DNA of 64,000 bases from Rubrivivax sp. (GTDB lineage Bacteria > Pseudomonadota > Gammaproteobacteria > Burkholderiales > Burkholderiaceae_C): positions 45,588 through 109,587 of the forward strand of contig JAEUPB010000039.1 of assembly GCA_016789955.1 (NCBI GenBank), written 5' to 3'. How positions within the stretch are numbered: the first letter of the stretch is position 1; the number at the start of each line of letters is the position of its first letter. Made by a program: the position numbers and the translations under genes. Below, one piece after another: positions 34,028 through 42,313 of this stretch. The notes under the pieces are model-generated. The model saw nothing but the letters and a program-made list of their open reading frames with translations, was not told where the DNA came from and did not search any database.

Positions 34028-34578
34028 GGCGCACGCCCCCAGTGGCGTTCCAGGCACTCGCGCAGCTGCATGCGGGCGCGGTACATCAGCACGCCGCAGT
34101 GGTTGGCGGTGATGCCCAGGTCGCGGCAGATGTCGTCGGTGTCGAGGTCGAGGGTTTCGCGCATCAGGAACACCCGGGCGAGCCGATCGGGCAGTTTGTC
34201 GACGCAGGCCTGCAGTTGTGACAGGAACTGCCGCTGCTGCAGCGCGCCGTCGGGTGTGGGCCACTCGTGCGGCCGGTCGCGCCAATGCCCTTCGTCGTCC
34301 CACAGCGCATCGAGCGCATCGTCGACGCTCTGGTCTTCCAGCGGCGCGATCGGGACCTCGCGACCCTTGCGCCGCAGCAGGTCGATGATCTTGTGCTTCA
34401 GGATGCCGGTGGCGTAGGTGCGCAGCGAACTCGCGCCCGCGAACGCGTCGGGCTTTTCCAGCAGCGCCAGCAGCGTCTCGGAGACGACATCCTCTGCGAG
34501 GTGGCTGTCGCGCAGCTGCATCTGGGCATAGTGCAGCAGCGGGGTGCGCAGGGCGTGGATGTCGGTGTCGATCGACAT
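34024..34578 (-). CDS. ECF-type RNA polymerase sigma factor
   Basis: 184 residues. Region 2 (LRTPLLHYAQMQLRDSHLAEDVVSETLLALLEK, then LRTYATGILKHKIIDLLRRKGRE) and region 4 (LPDRLARVFLMRETLDLDTDDICRDLGITANHCGVLMYRARMQLRECL) are complete. It resembles the ECF group that is encoded with a short soluble zinc anti-sigma factor and responds to oxidative or metal stress; the stimulus here is inference. An upstream ATG at 34617 would add 13 residues but the fold begins at 34578. Confidence 0.92.
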   Translation of the reverse strand: MSIDTDIHALRTPLLHYAQMQLRDSHLAEDVVSETLLALLEKPDAFAGASSLRTYATGILKHKIIDLLRRKGREVPIAPLEDQSVDDALDALWDDEGHWRDRPHEWPTPDGALQQRQFLSQLQACVDKLPDRLARVFLMRETLDLDTDDICRDLGITANHCGVLMYRARMQLRECLERHWGRAP

Positions 34579-34977
34579 GGCTGCGCGATCGTAGCGGGCG
34601 AGTGCGTCAGCTCGCACTTGTCACGTCGTCTGGGCGCTCACGGCCGCGCGTGCAATGCACGGGGCGGCAGGTCGCCGGCGGGCCCTGCGCCTGCAGGATC
34701 CATCGCCGCCCTGCGGCGACGCTCGCTGACCTCGGCTTGCGCAAGACGAGGCTCGGCGCATGCCCCGAAACGAAACCACCACGGAGCGAGTGCGCCCCGC
34801 GCACGATGCGCCTCGGCGTCACTCGGGTGGACAGTCTTCAGGAGGGAGCCCGCGCAGGCAGAAGTCGCCACCCCCGGAGCGTGGTCCGGAGAACGACCCC
34901 CCGGTTCGCCCACCCCGCAGGGGCCGATGCGCATGCGCCAGCGATTCGGCACAGGCCGTCCACCAAGGCAAGGGACC
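34579..34977. other. 399-bp intergenic region between sigma operon and permease operon
   Basis: No convincing gene. It holds the promoter of the sigma/anti-sigma pair and the 3' end of the permease transcript. It contains a near-perfect 22-bp palindrome (34730-34751) and an AGTGCG/CGCACT hairpin about 30-40 bases upstream of the sigma start. Short reading frames here lack ribosome-binding sites and recognisable domains. Confidence 0.6.
34730..34751. promoter_or_regulatory. 22-bp palindrome upstream of the ECF sigma gene
   Basis: CCTCGGCTTGC (34730-34740) and GCAAGACGAGG (34741-34751) are reverse complements with one mismatch, with no spacer. Placed 152 bases upstream of the sigma start, it could be a dimeric regulator's operator or a transcript hairpin of the permease operon end. 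No T tract follows, so it is not a standard terminator. Confidence 0.45.
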
Positions 34978-35844
34978 TCACCGCGCCCGCGCCAGCTTCG
35001 GATCCAGCAGATCCCGCAGCCCGTCCCCCATCAGATTGAGCCCCAGCACCGACAACATGATCGCCACGCCCGGGTACACGGCCAGCATCGGCGCCTGGAA
35101 CATCTGCGTCTGTGCCTCGTTGAGCATGCGGCCCCAGCTCGGCTGCGGCGGCTGCGTGCCCAGGCCCAGGTAGGACAGCGCCGCCTCGGCCAGGATGGCG
35201 GTGGCGAACGAGATGGTGGCCTGCACGATGAGCTGGTTGGCGATGTTGGGCAGCACGTGGTTCCAGGTGATGCGCCACGCGCCCTTGCCGCCGGCGCGCG
35301 CGGCCAGCACGTACTCGCGCGCCCACACCGCATTGGCCGCTCCGCGCGAGATGCGCGCGAACACCGGGATGTTGAAGATGCCGATGGCCACGATGCTCAT
35401 CACGAGCCCTGGCCCGTAGATGGCGGTGAGCATGATGGCCGACAGCAGCGCAGGGAAGGCGAAGGTGAAGTCGGCCGCGCGCATCACGAACTCCTCCACC
35501 CAGCCCCGCCGCGCCGAGGCCAGGCAGCCCAGCGCCACGCCGAGCACGAGCCCGATGCCGACCGCGATGACGCCCACCACGATGCTGTTCTGCGACCCCA
35601 CCAGCAGCTGCGACGCGATGTCGCGGCCCAGGCTGTCGGTGCCCAGCCAGTGCGCGGCGCCCGGGCCTTTCAGCTTGTTGGGGATGTCGATCTCGGCCGG
35701 CGGGTAGGGCTGCCACACCAGCGACAGCAGCGCCGCGCCGGCCAGCAGCGCACACAGCAGCGCGCCGATCAGGAAACTCGGGTGGCGCGCGGCTCGGGCC
35801 AGCAGGCCGTGGGCGCGCAGCGCGGGTGCGGCCGCGACCGTCAT
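34978..35844 (-). CDS. Peptide-type ABC transporter permease (DppC-like)
   Basis: 288 residues with an N-terminal OppC-type helix (FLIGALLCALLAGAALLSLVW), the HWLGTDSLGRDIASQLLVGSQNS block that is the DppC signature, five further helices and the coupling segment EYVLAARAGGKGAWRITWNHVLPN. It is the second permease of the importer and is coupled to the DppB-like gene by a 4-base overlap (35841-35844). Its ATPases and binding protein are encoded 6-11 kb away. Confidence 0.93.
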   Translation of the reverse strand: MTVAAAPALRAHGLLARAARHPSFLIGALLCALLAGAALLSLVWQPYPPAEIDIPNKLKGPGAAHWLGTDSLGRDIASQLLVGSQNSIVVGVIAVGIGLVLGVALGCLASARRGWVEEFVMRAADFTFAFPALLSAIMLTAIYGPGLVMSIVAIGIFNIPVFARISRGAANAVWAREYVLAARAGGKGAWRITWNHVLPNIANQLIVQATISFATAILAEAALSYLGLGTQPPQPSWGRMLNEAQTQMFQAPMLAVYPGVAIMLSVLGLNLMGDGLRDLLDPKLARAR

Positions 35845-36803
35845 GCGTCGCCCCGCCGCAACCGCGGGTCCACCACGGCGTACAGCACGTCCACGATGAA
35901 GTTCACCACCACCACCACGCCGGCCAGCAGCATCACCACGTCGCGCACGACGATCAGGTCGCGGTTGGCGATGGCTTGGAACACGAGGCGCCCGATGCCC
36001 GGCAGCACGAACACGCTCTCGACGACGATGGTGCCGGCGATGAGGTTGGCGAACTGCAGCCCGGCCACCGTGAGCACCGGGATCATCGCGTTGCGCAGCA
36101 CATGGCGGCGCAGCGCCTGCCCCCGCGTCAGCCCCTTGGCGCGCGCGGTGCGCACGTAGTCCTCGCGCATCACCTCCAGCACCGCCGAGCGCGTGACGCG
36201 CGCGAGGATCGCCGCCTGCACCAGCGCCAGCGCCAGCGCCGGCAGCAGCAGCGCCACGAGCCCTTCGACGAGCCCGCCGCCGTCGTCCTCGGTCCAGCCG
36301 GGAAAGCCGCCGGCGCTCACCCACTGCAGCTGCACGGCGAACAGCAGGATGAGCAGGATCGCGAACCAGAAATTGGGGATCGCGATGCCGAGCTGGCTGG
36401 CGGCCATCACGCCCACGTCGCCGAGCCGGTTGTGGCGCGACGCCGCGTACACCCCCAGCGAGAGCGCCAGCGCCATCGTGATCGACATCGCCATCAGCGC
36501 CAGCGGCAGCGTCACCACCAGGCGCTCGGCGATCAGCTCGGAAGTGGGCGTGTCGTAGCTGATGCTGTTCGCGGTGCGCCCCTGCAGCAGCCCGCCCACC
36601 CAGTGCCCGTAGCGCTGCAGCGGCGGGCGGTCGAGCCCCAGCTTGGCCTGCAGCGCCGCCACCGACTCGGGCGTGGCGGTGTCGCCGAGGATCACCTCGG
36701 CGGCGTTGCCGGGCAGCAGCTCGAGCACCGCGAACACCAGCACCGAGGCCACCGCCAGCGTGGCCACCAGCGTGGCGAGGCGCTTGAGCAGGAACAGTCC
36801 CAT
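35841..36803 (-). CDS. Peptide-type ABC transporter permease (DppB-like)
   Basis: 320 residues starting GLFLLKRLATLVATLAVASVLVFAVLELLPG, the DppB/OppB opening, with six membrane helices and the coupling block DYVRTARAKGLTRGQALRRHVLRNAMIPVLT. It pairs with the DppC-like protein. It is divergent from an aldehyde dehydrogenase gene by 47 bases. The five importer parts in this window are single copies, so they probably form one transporter. Confidence 0.93.
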   Translation of the reverse strand: MGLFLLKRLATLVATLAVASVLVFAVLELLPGNAAEVILGDTATPESVAALQAKLGLDRPPLQRYGHWVGGLLQGRTANSISYDTPTSELIAERLVVTLPLALMAMSITMALALSLGVYAASRHNRLGDVGVMAASQLGIAIPNFWFAILLILLFAVQLQWVSAGGFPGWTEDDGGGLVEGLVALLLPALALALVQAAILARVTRSAVLEVMREDYVRTARAKGLTRGQALRRHVLRNAMIPVLTVAGLQFANLIAGTIVVESVFVLPGIGRLVFQAIANRDLIVVRDVVMLLAGVVVVVNFIVDVLYAVVDPRLRRGDA

Positions 36804-36850
36804 CGCGTCCTATGATGCCCCAAGGCTCTGCACGCACCAGGATCACCGCG

Positions 36851-38308
36851 ATGGCCACGATCGGTTTCGACACCACCCTCGTCCACGTCGGCGGGCGCTG
36901 GACGCCCTGCGCCTCGGGGCAGACGCTGCCGCTGATCGATCCCTCCGACGGCAGCGAGCTGGCACGCATCGCGCGCGGTGGCGCGGCCGACGTCGATGCC
37001 GCGGTGGCCGCGGCCCAGGCGGCGCTCGACAGTGGCGAGTGGGGCCGCCTCACCGCCGCCGAGCGCGGGCGGCTGCTGCTGCGCCTGAGCGCGCGCGTGG
37101 CCGAGCAGGCCGACGAGCTGGCGCGGCTGGAGGCGCTGGACGTCGGCAAGCCGCTGAAGCAGGGCCGCGCCGATGCGCTGGCGCTGGCGCGCTACCTGGA
37201 GTTCTACGGCGGCGCGGCCGACAAGGTGATGGGCGAGACGATCCCGTTCACCGCCGGCTACACCGCGCTGACGCTGCGCGAGCCGCACGGCGTCACCGCG
37301 CACATCGTGCCGTGGAACTACCCGATGCAGATCATCGGCCGCTCGGTCGGCGCGGCGCTGGCGATGGGCAATGCCTGCGTGCTGAAGCCGGCCGAGGAGG
37401 CCTGCCTCACGGCGCTGGCCTTCGCGCGCATCGCCGAGGCGGCCGGGCTGCCGGCCGGTGCGCTGAACGTGGTGCCGGGCCTGGGCGAGGAGGCCGGCGC
37501 CGCGCTGTCGGCGCACCCGGGCGTGCGGCATGTGTCGTTCACCGGTTCGGTGGCGGTGGGGCGGCTGATCCAGGCCGCCGCGGCGAGGAACGTGGTGCCG
37601 GTGACGCTGGAGCTCGGCGGCAAGAGCCCGCAGCTGGTGTTCGACGACGCCGACCTCGACGCGGCGCTGCCGTTCCTCGTCAACGCCGGCATCCAGAACG
37701 CCGGGCAGACCTGCTCGGCGGCCTCGCGCATCCTCGTGCAGCGAGGCGTATACGACACGGTGGCCGCCCGCATGGCCGAGCGCTACCGGGCGCTGCGCGT
37801 GGGCCGCGCGCTCGACGACCCCGATGTCGGCCCGATGATCTCGGCGCGCCAGCGCGACCTGGTCGCCGGCTACCTCGACGTGGTGACCACCGGCGGCCTG
37901 CGCATCGTCGCGCAGGCATCGCTGCCGGCCACACTGCCGCGCGACGGCTGCTACGTGCCGCCGACGCTGGTGGGCCCGGTGACGCCCGACCACCGCATCG
38001 CGCAGGAGGAGATCTTCGGCCCGGTGCAGGCGTTGATCCCGTTCGACGACGAGGCCGACGCGGTACGCATCGCCAACGGCACCGACTACGGCCTCGTGGC
38101 CGGCGTGTGGACGCGCGACGGCAGCCGCGCCCTGCGTCTGGCGCGCAAGCTCCAGTGCGGGCAGGTGTTCGTCAACAACTACGGCGCCGGCGGCGGCATC
38201 GAGTTGCCGTTCGGCGGCGTGAAGCACTCCGGGCACGGCCGCGAGAAGGGCTTCGAGGCGCTGTACGCCTTCTCGACGCTGAAGACGGTGGCCATCAAGC
38301 ACGACTGA
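36851..38308 (+). CDS. Aldehyde dehydrogenase family protein
   Basis: 485 residues. NAD(P)-binding stretch IVPWNYPMQIIGRS, the catalytic Glu in LELGGKSPQLVF near 258 and the catalytic Cys in NAGQTCSAASRILV near 292, then EEIFGPV and the C-terminal PFGGVKHSGHGREKG. It oxidises an aldehyde to a carboxylic acid with NAD(P). The start at 36851 is preferred over the ATG at 36812 by alignment to the family opening. It is followed by an SDR gene 12 bases later, so the two may act on the same alcohol/aldehyde pathway, possibly fed by the divergent importer. Confidence 0.93.
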   Translation: MATIGFDTTLVHVGGRWTPCASGQTLPLIDPSDGSELARIARGGAADVDAAVAAAQAALDSGEWGRLTAAERGRLLLRLSARVAEQADELARLEALDVGKPLKQGRADALALARYLEFYGGAADKVMGETIPFTAGYTALTLREPHGVTAHIVPWNYPMQIIGRSVGAALAMGNACVLKPAEEACLTALAFARIAEAAGLPAGALNVVPGLGEEAGAALSAHPGVRHVSFTGSVAVGRLIQAAAARNVVPVTLELGGKSPQLVFDDADLDAALPFLVNAGIQNAGQTCSAASRILVQRGVYDTVAARMAERYRALRVGRALDDPDVGPMISARQRDLVAGYLDVVTTGGLRIVAQASLPATLPRDGCYVPPTLVGPVTPDHRIAQEEIFGPVQALIPFDDEADAVRIANGTDYGLVAGVWTRDGSRALRLARKLQCGQVFVNNYGAGGGIELPFGGVKHSGHGREKGFEALYAFSTLKTVAIKHD

Positions 38309-38320
38309 AGGAGACGCGGC

Positions 38321-39088
38321 ATGGGCGGCAGGCTACAGGGCAAGGTGGCGATCGTCACCGGGGGCGGCTCGGGGTTCGGTGCGGGCATCGTGCGCAAGTT
38401 CGTGGCCGAAGGCGCGCAGGTGCTGGTGGCCGACATCCAGGAGGCCGGCGCCGCCGCGGTGGCCGCGGAATGCCAGGCCTCGGCCGCGGGCGGCACCGCA
38501 TCGGCACTGCGCGTGGACGTCACGCGGCCGCAGGACGTGCGCGCGATGGTGGAGGCCGCGGAGTCGCGCCACGGGCCGCTGGACATCCTCGTCAACAATG
38601 CCGGCCGCGGCCACCTGCCGCAGCCGCTGGAATCGCTGCCCGAGGAGGAGTTCGACGCGATCGCGGCGCTGAACATGCGCTCGATCTACCTCGCGATGCG
38701 CGAGGTGACGCCGCGCTTCAAGGCGCGCCGCGCCGGCGTGGTGCTGAACGTCGCCTCCACCGCCGGCGTGAGCCCGAGGCCGCGGCTGGCCTGGTACAAC
38801 GCCAGCAAGGGCTGGGTGATCACGGCCACGCGCGCCAGTGCCGTGGAGCTGGCGCCGTTCGGCATCCGCGTGGTGGCGCTGAACCCGGTGGCCGGCGAGA
38901 CGCCGATGCTCAAGACGTTCATGGGCGAGGACACGCCTGAGATGCGCGCGAAGTTCCTGTCGACCATCCCGCTCGGGCGTTTCTCGACGCCGGAAGACCT
39001 CGGCAACGCCGCGTGCTTCCTGTGCAGCGACGAGGCCTCGATGATCACCGGCGTGTGCATGGAGGTGGACGGCGGGCGCTGCATCTGA
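38321..39088 (+). CDS. SDR family oxidoreductase
   Basis: 255 residues, classical short-chain dehydrogenase: TGGGSGFGAGIVRKF nucleotide-binding, NNAGRGHLP, active-site Ser in NVASTAGV and YNASKG (Tyr-x3-Lys), with the C-terminal ITGVCMEVDGG. It resembles 3-oxoacyl-ACP reductase/glucose dehydrogenase-like enzymes. AAGGAG is just ahead of the ATG, and it lies 12 bases after the aldehyde dehydrogenase. Confidence 0.93.
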   Translation: MGGRLQGKVAIVTGGGSGFGAGIVRKFVAEGAQVLVADIQEAGAAAVAAECQASAAGGTASALRVDVTRPQDVRAMVEAAESRHGPLDILVNNAGRGHLPQPLESLPEEEFDAIAALNMRSIYLAMREVTPRFKARRAGVVLNVASTAGVSPRPRLAWYNASKGWVITATRASAVELAPFGIRVVALNPVAGETPMLKTFMGEDTPEMRAKFLSTIPLGRFSTPEDLGNAACFLCSDEASMITGVCMEVDGGRCI

Positions 39089-39121
39089 CGCAGCATCGGC
39101 CGGCCGCCGGCGGGCGCTCGC

Positions 39122-40027
39122 CTACGTGCGGCCGCGGTGCCTGAGCAGCCAGTTCAGCACCGGAAACCACAGCGCGTCGCGCACCTTGGAGCGGAAGAAG
39201 CCCATGTGCCCGATCGCGCCGTATCCGGTGTGCTGCACGTCGACGACGCGGCGCTCGATGTGCGCGTGGGGGTAGCGCTCGAGCAGCGCCAGCACCGCCG
39301 GCTGCGGCGCCATGTCGTCGTCGGACACGGCGATCGACAGGATCGGAAGCTCGAGCTGCCCGAAGTGCACGGTGTTCACGCCGAAGCGCTCGTCGAACAG
39401 GAAGTCGCGCGAAAGGCACCACCGCGCCCACTGGCGGAACACGGCCTTGGGTGCCAGGGCCCCCGGCATCCCTGGTGCGCTCATCGGTTCGGCGCCGCCG
39501 CCGCGGGCCAGCAGCGGAATGGCCATCCGCCACAAGAGGGCCAGGAAGTAGCGGTCCGGGCGCGGGTAGCGCGACGTGTGCGGCAGCGTGGGGGCCACGA
39601 ACACGGCGCCGGCCAGCTGCTTGGCCGACGGCGCCAGCCCGAGCAGCTGCGCGCCGCAGCTGTGCCCGATGAAGAAGATCGGCACGCCCGGGTACAGGGT
39701 GGCTGCGCTGCGGATGGCCGCGTCGATGTCCTGCCGGCCCCAGCGCTCGAAGTCGATGAGCGCTTCCTGGCCTTCCCCGGGCGCGGACTCGCCGACACCT
39801 CGGTAGTCGAACGTCAGGCAGGCCACGCCCTGGGCCGACAGGAATTCGCCGAACCGGGCGTAGTGGCGGCGGGGCACACCCAGCGCCGAGGCCATCACCA
39901 CGATGGCCCGTGGGGTCCCGGCGGCTTCGAAGCAGGTGGCCTCGAGCCGGAACTCGTCGTCGCACACCAGGGCCAGCGGCGCCGGCCCCAGCGTGGACAA
40001 CCTGGAGAATCCTTCAGGCTCGCGCAT
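39122..40027 (-). CDS. Alpha/beta hydrolase, COG4757-like
   Basis: 301 residues. TFDYRGVGESAPGE and the nucleophile elbow FIGHSCGAQLLG place it in the serine-hydrolase group of predicted esterases/thioesterases; Asp (SVSDDDMAPQPAV) and His (VQHTGYGAIGHMGFF) complete a likely triad. The start at 40027 has GGAG seven bases upstream; an in-frame ATG at 40084 has no ribosome-binding site. Substrate unknown. Its 3' end is 33 bases from the SDR stop (convergent). Confidence 0.86.
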   Translation of the reverse strand: MREPEGFSRLSTLGPAPLALVCDDEFRLEATCFEAAGTPRAIVVMASALGVPRRHYARFGEFLSAQGVACLTFDYRGVGESAPGEGQEALIDFERWGRQDIDAAIRSAATLYPGVPIFFIGHSCGAQLLGLAPSAKQLAGAVFVAPTLPHTSRYPRPDRYFLALLWRMAIPLLARGGGAEPMSAPGMPGALAPKAVFRQWARWCLSRDFLFDERFGVNTVHFGQLELPILSIAVSDDDMAPQPAVLALLERYPHAHIERRVVDVQHTGYGAIGHMGFFRSKVRDALWFPVLNWLLRHRGRT

Positions 40028-40192
40028 TTGTTCTCCGACCAGGCGGCCTCCCGATGATCCTATTGAAACATCTTTGCTGCGCATTGCATCACCCGCCGAT
40101 CGGGGGATGCCCGCACTGCTGATGAAGTAACGGATCGCTTGAGGCGGGTTCCGCGCAACCCCCTCGTGAGGGTGTGTGGCGGTGCCGTGCAA

Positions 40193-40219
40193 GATGCGTA
40201 TCCCGGTGATGCGCATCAC
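40193..40219. promoter_or_regulatory. Tandem GATGCGYATC palindromes
   Basis: GATGCGTATC (40193-40202) and GATGCGCATC (40208-40217) start 15 bases apart; the second is the core of a 14-bp perfect palindrome GTGATGCGCATCAC (40206-40219). Two similar sites on nearly the same helix face suggest a dimeric repressor or activator operator. A GATACT -10-like hexamer follows at 40242-40247. Confidence 0.5.
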
Positions 40220-40254
40220 ATCGCGCCGCGTCGGAGCGCCGGATACTGAGTGCC

Positions 40255-40461
40255 ATGGAAGAGTTCATCACATCGACCGAGGCACTGCGGCGCACGCCCT
40301 GGCAGCCGCGGCAGCTCAGGGATCGCAGGAGTCGCAGCCGCCCGGCCGCGGCCGATCGTCGCAGTGTCGGGTCGGCCGCCATGGCCACCGCGGCCGCCGA
40401 GGCGGAAGCCTGGCTCGACGGCGACGAGTTCCTGCGCCGGCTGCGCGAAGCGGGCCTGTAG
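40255..40461 (+). CDS. Candidate small protein (68 residues), uncertain
   Basis: It begins MEEFITSTEALRRTPW, has a basic Arg-rich middle and ends with an acidic helix EAWLDGDEFLRRLREAGL. GC-rich third codon positions fit a real gene, and it lies 36 bases after a pair of palindromes with a possible -10 at 40242. No ribosome-binding site is visible, so it might be leaderless or spurious. No family recognised. Confidence 0.3.
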   Translation: MEEFITSTEALRRTPWQPRQLRDRRSRSRPAAADRRSVGSAAMATAAAEAEAWLDGDEFLRRLREAGL

Positions 40462-40519
40462 GGCGTCCTGCGGGGCAAGCGCGCCGACGGCCAGCGGCGC
40501 GGTTCTGCACAGCCGCCAG

Positions 40520-41716
40520 TTAGAGCACGGCCGCCATCGCCTGTGCCGTGCGCTCCACGTTTCCGCTGTTGAGGCCGGCCACGCACATGCGGCCGGACCG
40601 CACCAGGTACACGCCGAACTCCTCGCGCAGCCGGTCGACCTGCGCGCCGCTGAGCCCTGTGTAACTGAACATGCCGCGCTGCGTCAGGAAGTAGCCGAAG
40701 TCGCGCTCAGGGCGCCGGGCACTGAGCACCCCGTGGAGTTGCCGCCGCATCGCCAGGATGCGCTCGCGCATCGCGGTCACGTCGGCCTCCCACATCGCCC
40801 GCAGCGCCGGGTCGCCGAGCACGCGGCTGACGATGCCTGCGGCATGGATCGCCGGGCTCGAGTAGTTGCGCCGCACCGTGGCCTGCAACTGCCCGAGCAC
40901 GAGCTCGGCCTCGGCGCGGTCGGCGCACACCACCGACAGCGCGCCGGCGCGCTCGCCGTAGACGCTCATGCTCTTCGAGAACGAGTTGGCGATGAAGAAC
41001 GGCAGCCCCGACGAGGCCATCTGCCGCACCGCGGCCGCGTCCTCGGCGATGCCGTCGCCGTAGCCCTGGTAGGCGAGGTCGAGGTAGCCGATCAGCTCGC
41101 GCTGGCGCAGCACGGGGATGAGCTGCTGCCACTGCCCCGCGTCGAGGTCGACGCCGGTGGGGTTGTGGCAGCAGGCGTGCAGCAGCACGATGCTGCGCGG
41201 CGGCAGCGAGGAGACCACCTCCAGCATGCGGCCGAACGCGAGGCCGCCGGTGGAGGCGTCGTAGTACGGATAGGTGTGCACCGGGATGCCGGCGCCCTCG
41301 AACATCGCGCGGTGGTTGTCCCACGTGGGGTCGCTGACCCACACGGCGCTGCCGGGCAGCCAGCGCTTGATGAAGTCGGCACCGACCTTCAGCCCCCCGC
41401 TGGAGCCGATGGTCTGCAGCGTGGCGATGCGCCCGCCGGTCACCGCCTCGTGCCCGGCGCCGAACAGCAGCGCCTGCACCGCGCGGCGCATCGGCTCCGA
41501 GCCGGCGATCGGCAGGTAGGGCTTGGCGGCGCTCTCGGCGAGCATCTGCGCCTCGGCATCTCGCACGCACTGCAGCACCGGCATGCGCCCGGCATCGTCG
41601 AAGTAGATGCCGATCGACAGGTTGATCTTGCCCGGCCGGGGATCCTTCTGGAACGCGTCGTTCAGGCTGAGGATCGGGTCGCCCGCGTAGGGCTCGAGGT
41701 GCGCGAAGACGGTCAT
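40520..41716 (-). CDS. Aromatic/aspartate-type aminotransferase
   Basis: 398 residues, class I fold, TyrB/AspC-type. VFAHLEPYAGDPILSLNDAFQKDPRPGKINLSIGIY opens it; HNPTGVD, the PLP lysine in SFSKSMSVYGERAG and SGRMCVAGLN with the substrate-carboxylate Arg are present. It moves amino groups between aromatic or acidic amino acids and 2-oxoglutarate. Its start overlaps the stop of the glutathione peroxidase gene by four bases (41713-41716), so the pair is cotranslated. Confidence 0.94.
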   Translation of the reverse strand: MTVFAHLEPYAGDPILSLNDAFQKDPRPGKINLSIGIYFDDAGRMPVLQCVRDAEAQMLAESAAKPYLPIAGSEPMRRAVQALLFGAGHEAVTGGRIATLQTIGSSGGLKVGADFIKRWLPGSAVWVSDPTWDNHRAMFEGAGIPVHTYPYYDASTGGLAFGRMLEVVSSLPPRSIVLLHACCHNPTGVDLDAGQWQQLIPVLRQRELIGYLDLAYQGYGDGIAEDAAAVRQMASSGLPFFIANSFSKSMSVYGERAGALSVVCADRAEAELVLGQLQATVRRNYSSPAIHAAGIVSRVLGDPALRAMWEADVTAMRERILAMRRQLHGVLSARRPERDFGYFLTQRGMFSYTGLSGAQVDRLREEFGVYLVRSGRMCVAGLNSGNVERTAQAMAAVL

Positions 41717-42198
41717 TCGGCGAGGGCCTTCTCGATGTCGGCGGCGATCGCCGCCGGTTCGGTGTTGGGGGCGTAACGCTTGAGCACGCGGCCGTCGCGG
41801 CCGATCAGGAACTTCGTGAAGTTCCACTTCACGGCCTCGGTGCCCAGCAGGCCGGGCGCCTCGTGCGTGAGCCACTTCCACAGCGGGTGTGCCTCGGCGC
41901 CGTTGACCTTGACCTTGCCCATCATCGGGAAGCTGACGCCGTAGTTGATCTGGCAGAACGAGGCGATCTCGCCGTTCTCGCCGGGATCCTGGCCGCCGAA
42001 CTCGTTGCTCGGAAAGCCGACGATCACGAGGCCGCGATCGCGGTAGGTCTGCCACAGCTGCTCGAGCCCGGCGAACTGCGGTGTGAAGCCGCAGGCACTG
42101 GCGGTGTTGACGATCAGCAGCACCTTGCCGCGCTGCGTGGACAGATGGGCGGGCTTGCCGGTGATCGACAGCGCCTCGAAGTCGTAGATCGTGGCCAT
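41713..42198 (-). CDS. Glutathione peroxidase family protein
   Basis: 161 residues. NTASACGFTPQF carries the peroxidatic Cys, with FPSNEFGGQDPG (Gln) and WNFTKFLI (Trp, Asn) completing the tetrad. Such bacterial enzymes usually use thioredoxin and reduce hydroperoxides. The start at 42198 gives the usual ATIYDFEAL opening; a longer frame upstream is not coding. Cotranslated with the aminotransferase; divergent from the receiver-domain gene by 115 bases. Confidence 0.93.
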   Translation of the reverse strand: MATIYDFEALSITGKPAHLSTQRGKVLLIVNTASACGFTPQFAGLEQLWQTYRDRGLVIVGFPSNEFGGQDPGENGEIASFCQINYGVSFPMMGKVKVNGAEAHPLWKWLTHEAPGLLGTEAVKWNFTKFLIGRDGRVLKRYAPNTEPAAIAADIEKALAE

Positions 42199-42313
42199 GG
42201 GCACCTGCGGGGTTCGATCGGGGTCGGCATTGTCGCAAGTCCGCGTGGTAGCCTGCCTGCCGGTCGACCGGGCGCCGCCCGGTTGCTGTTGGACGCCCGC
42301 AGGACACCCCACG

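Larger units (their letters stand above)
40028..40519. other. 492-bp region with a candidate small gene
   Basis: Between the divergent hydrolase start and the aminotransferase stop. It holds the hydrolase promoter, two near-identical palindromes (40193-40219), a CCCTCGTGAGGG dyad near 40162-40173 and a small reading frame at 40255-40461. Nothing else with coding evidence was seen. Confidence 0.6.

Noticed and set aside
36812-36850. Upstream ATG for the aldehyde dehydrogenase
   Set aside because: It would add 13 residues with no family match; AGGATC sits nearer the ATG at 36851.
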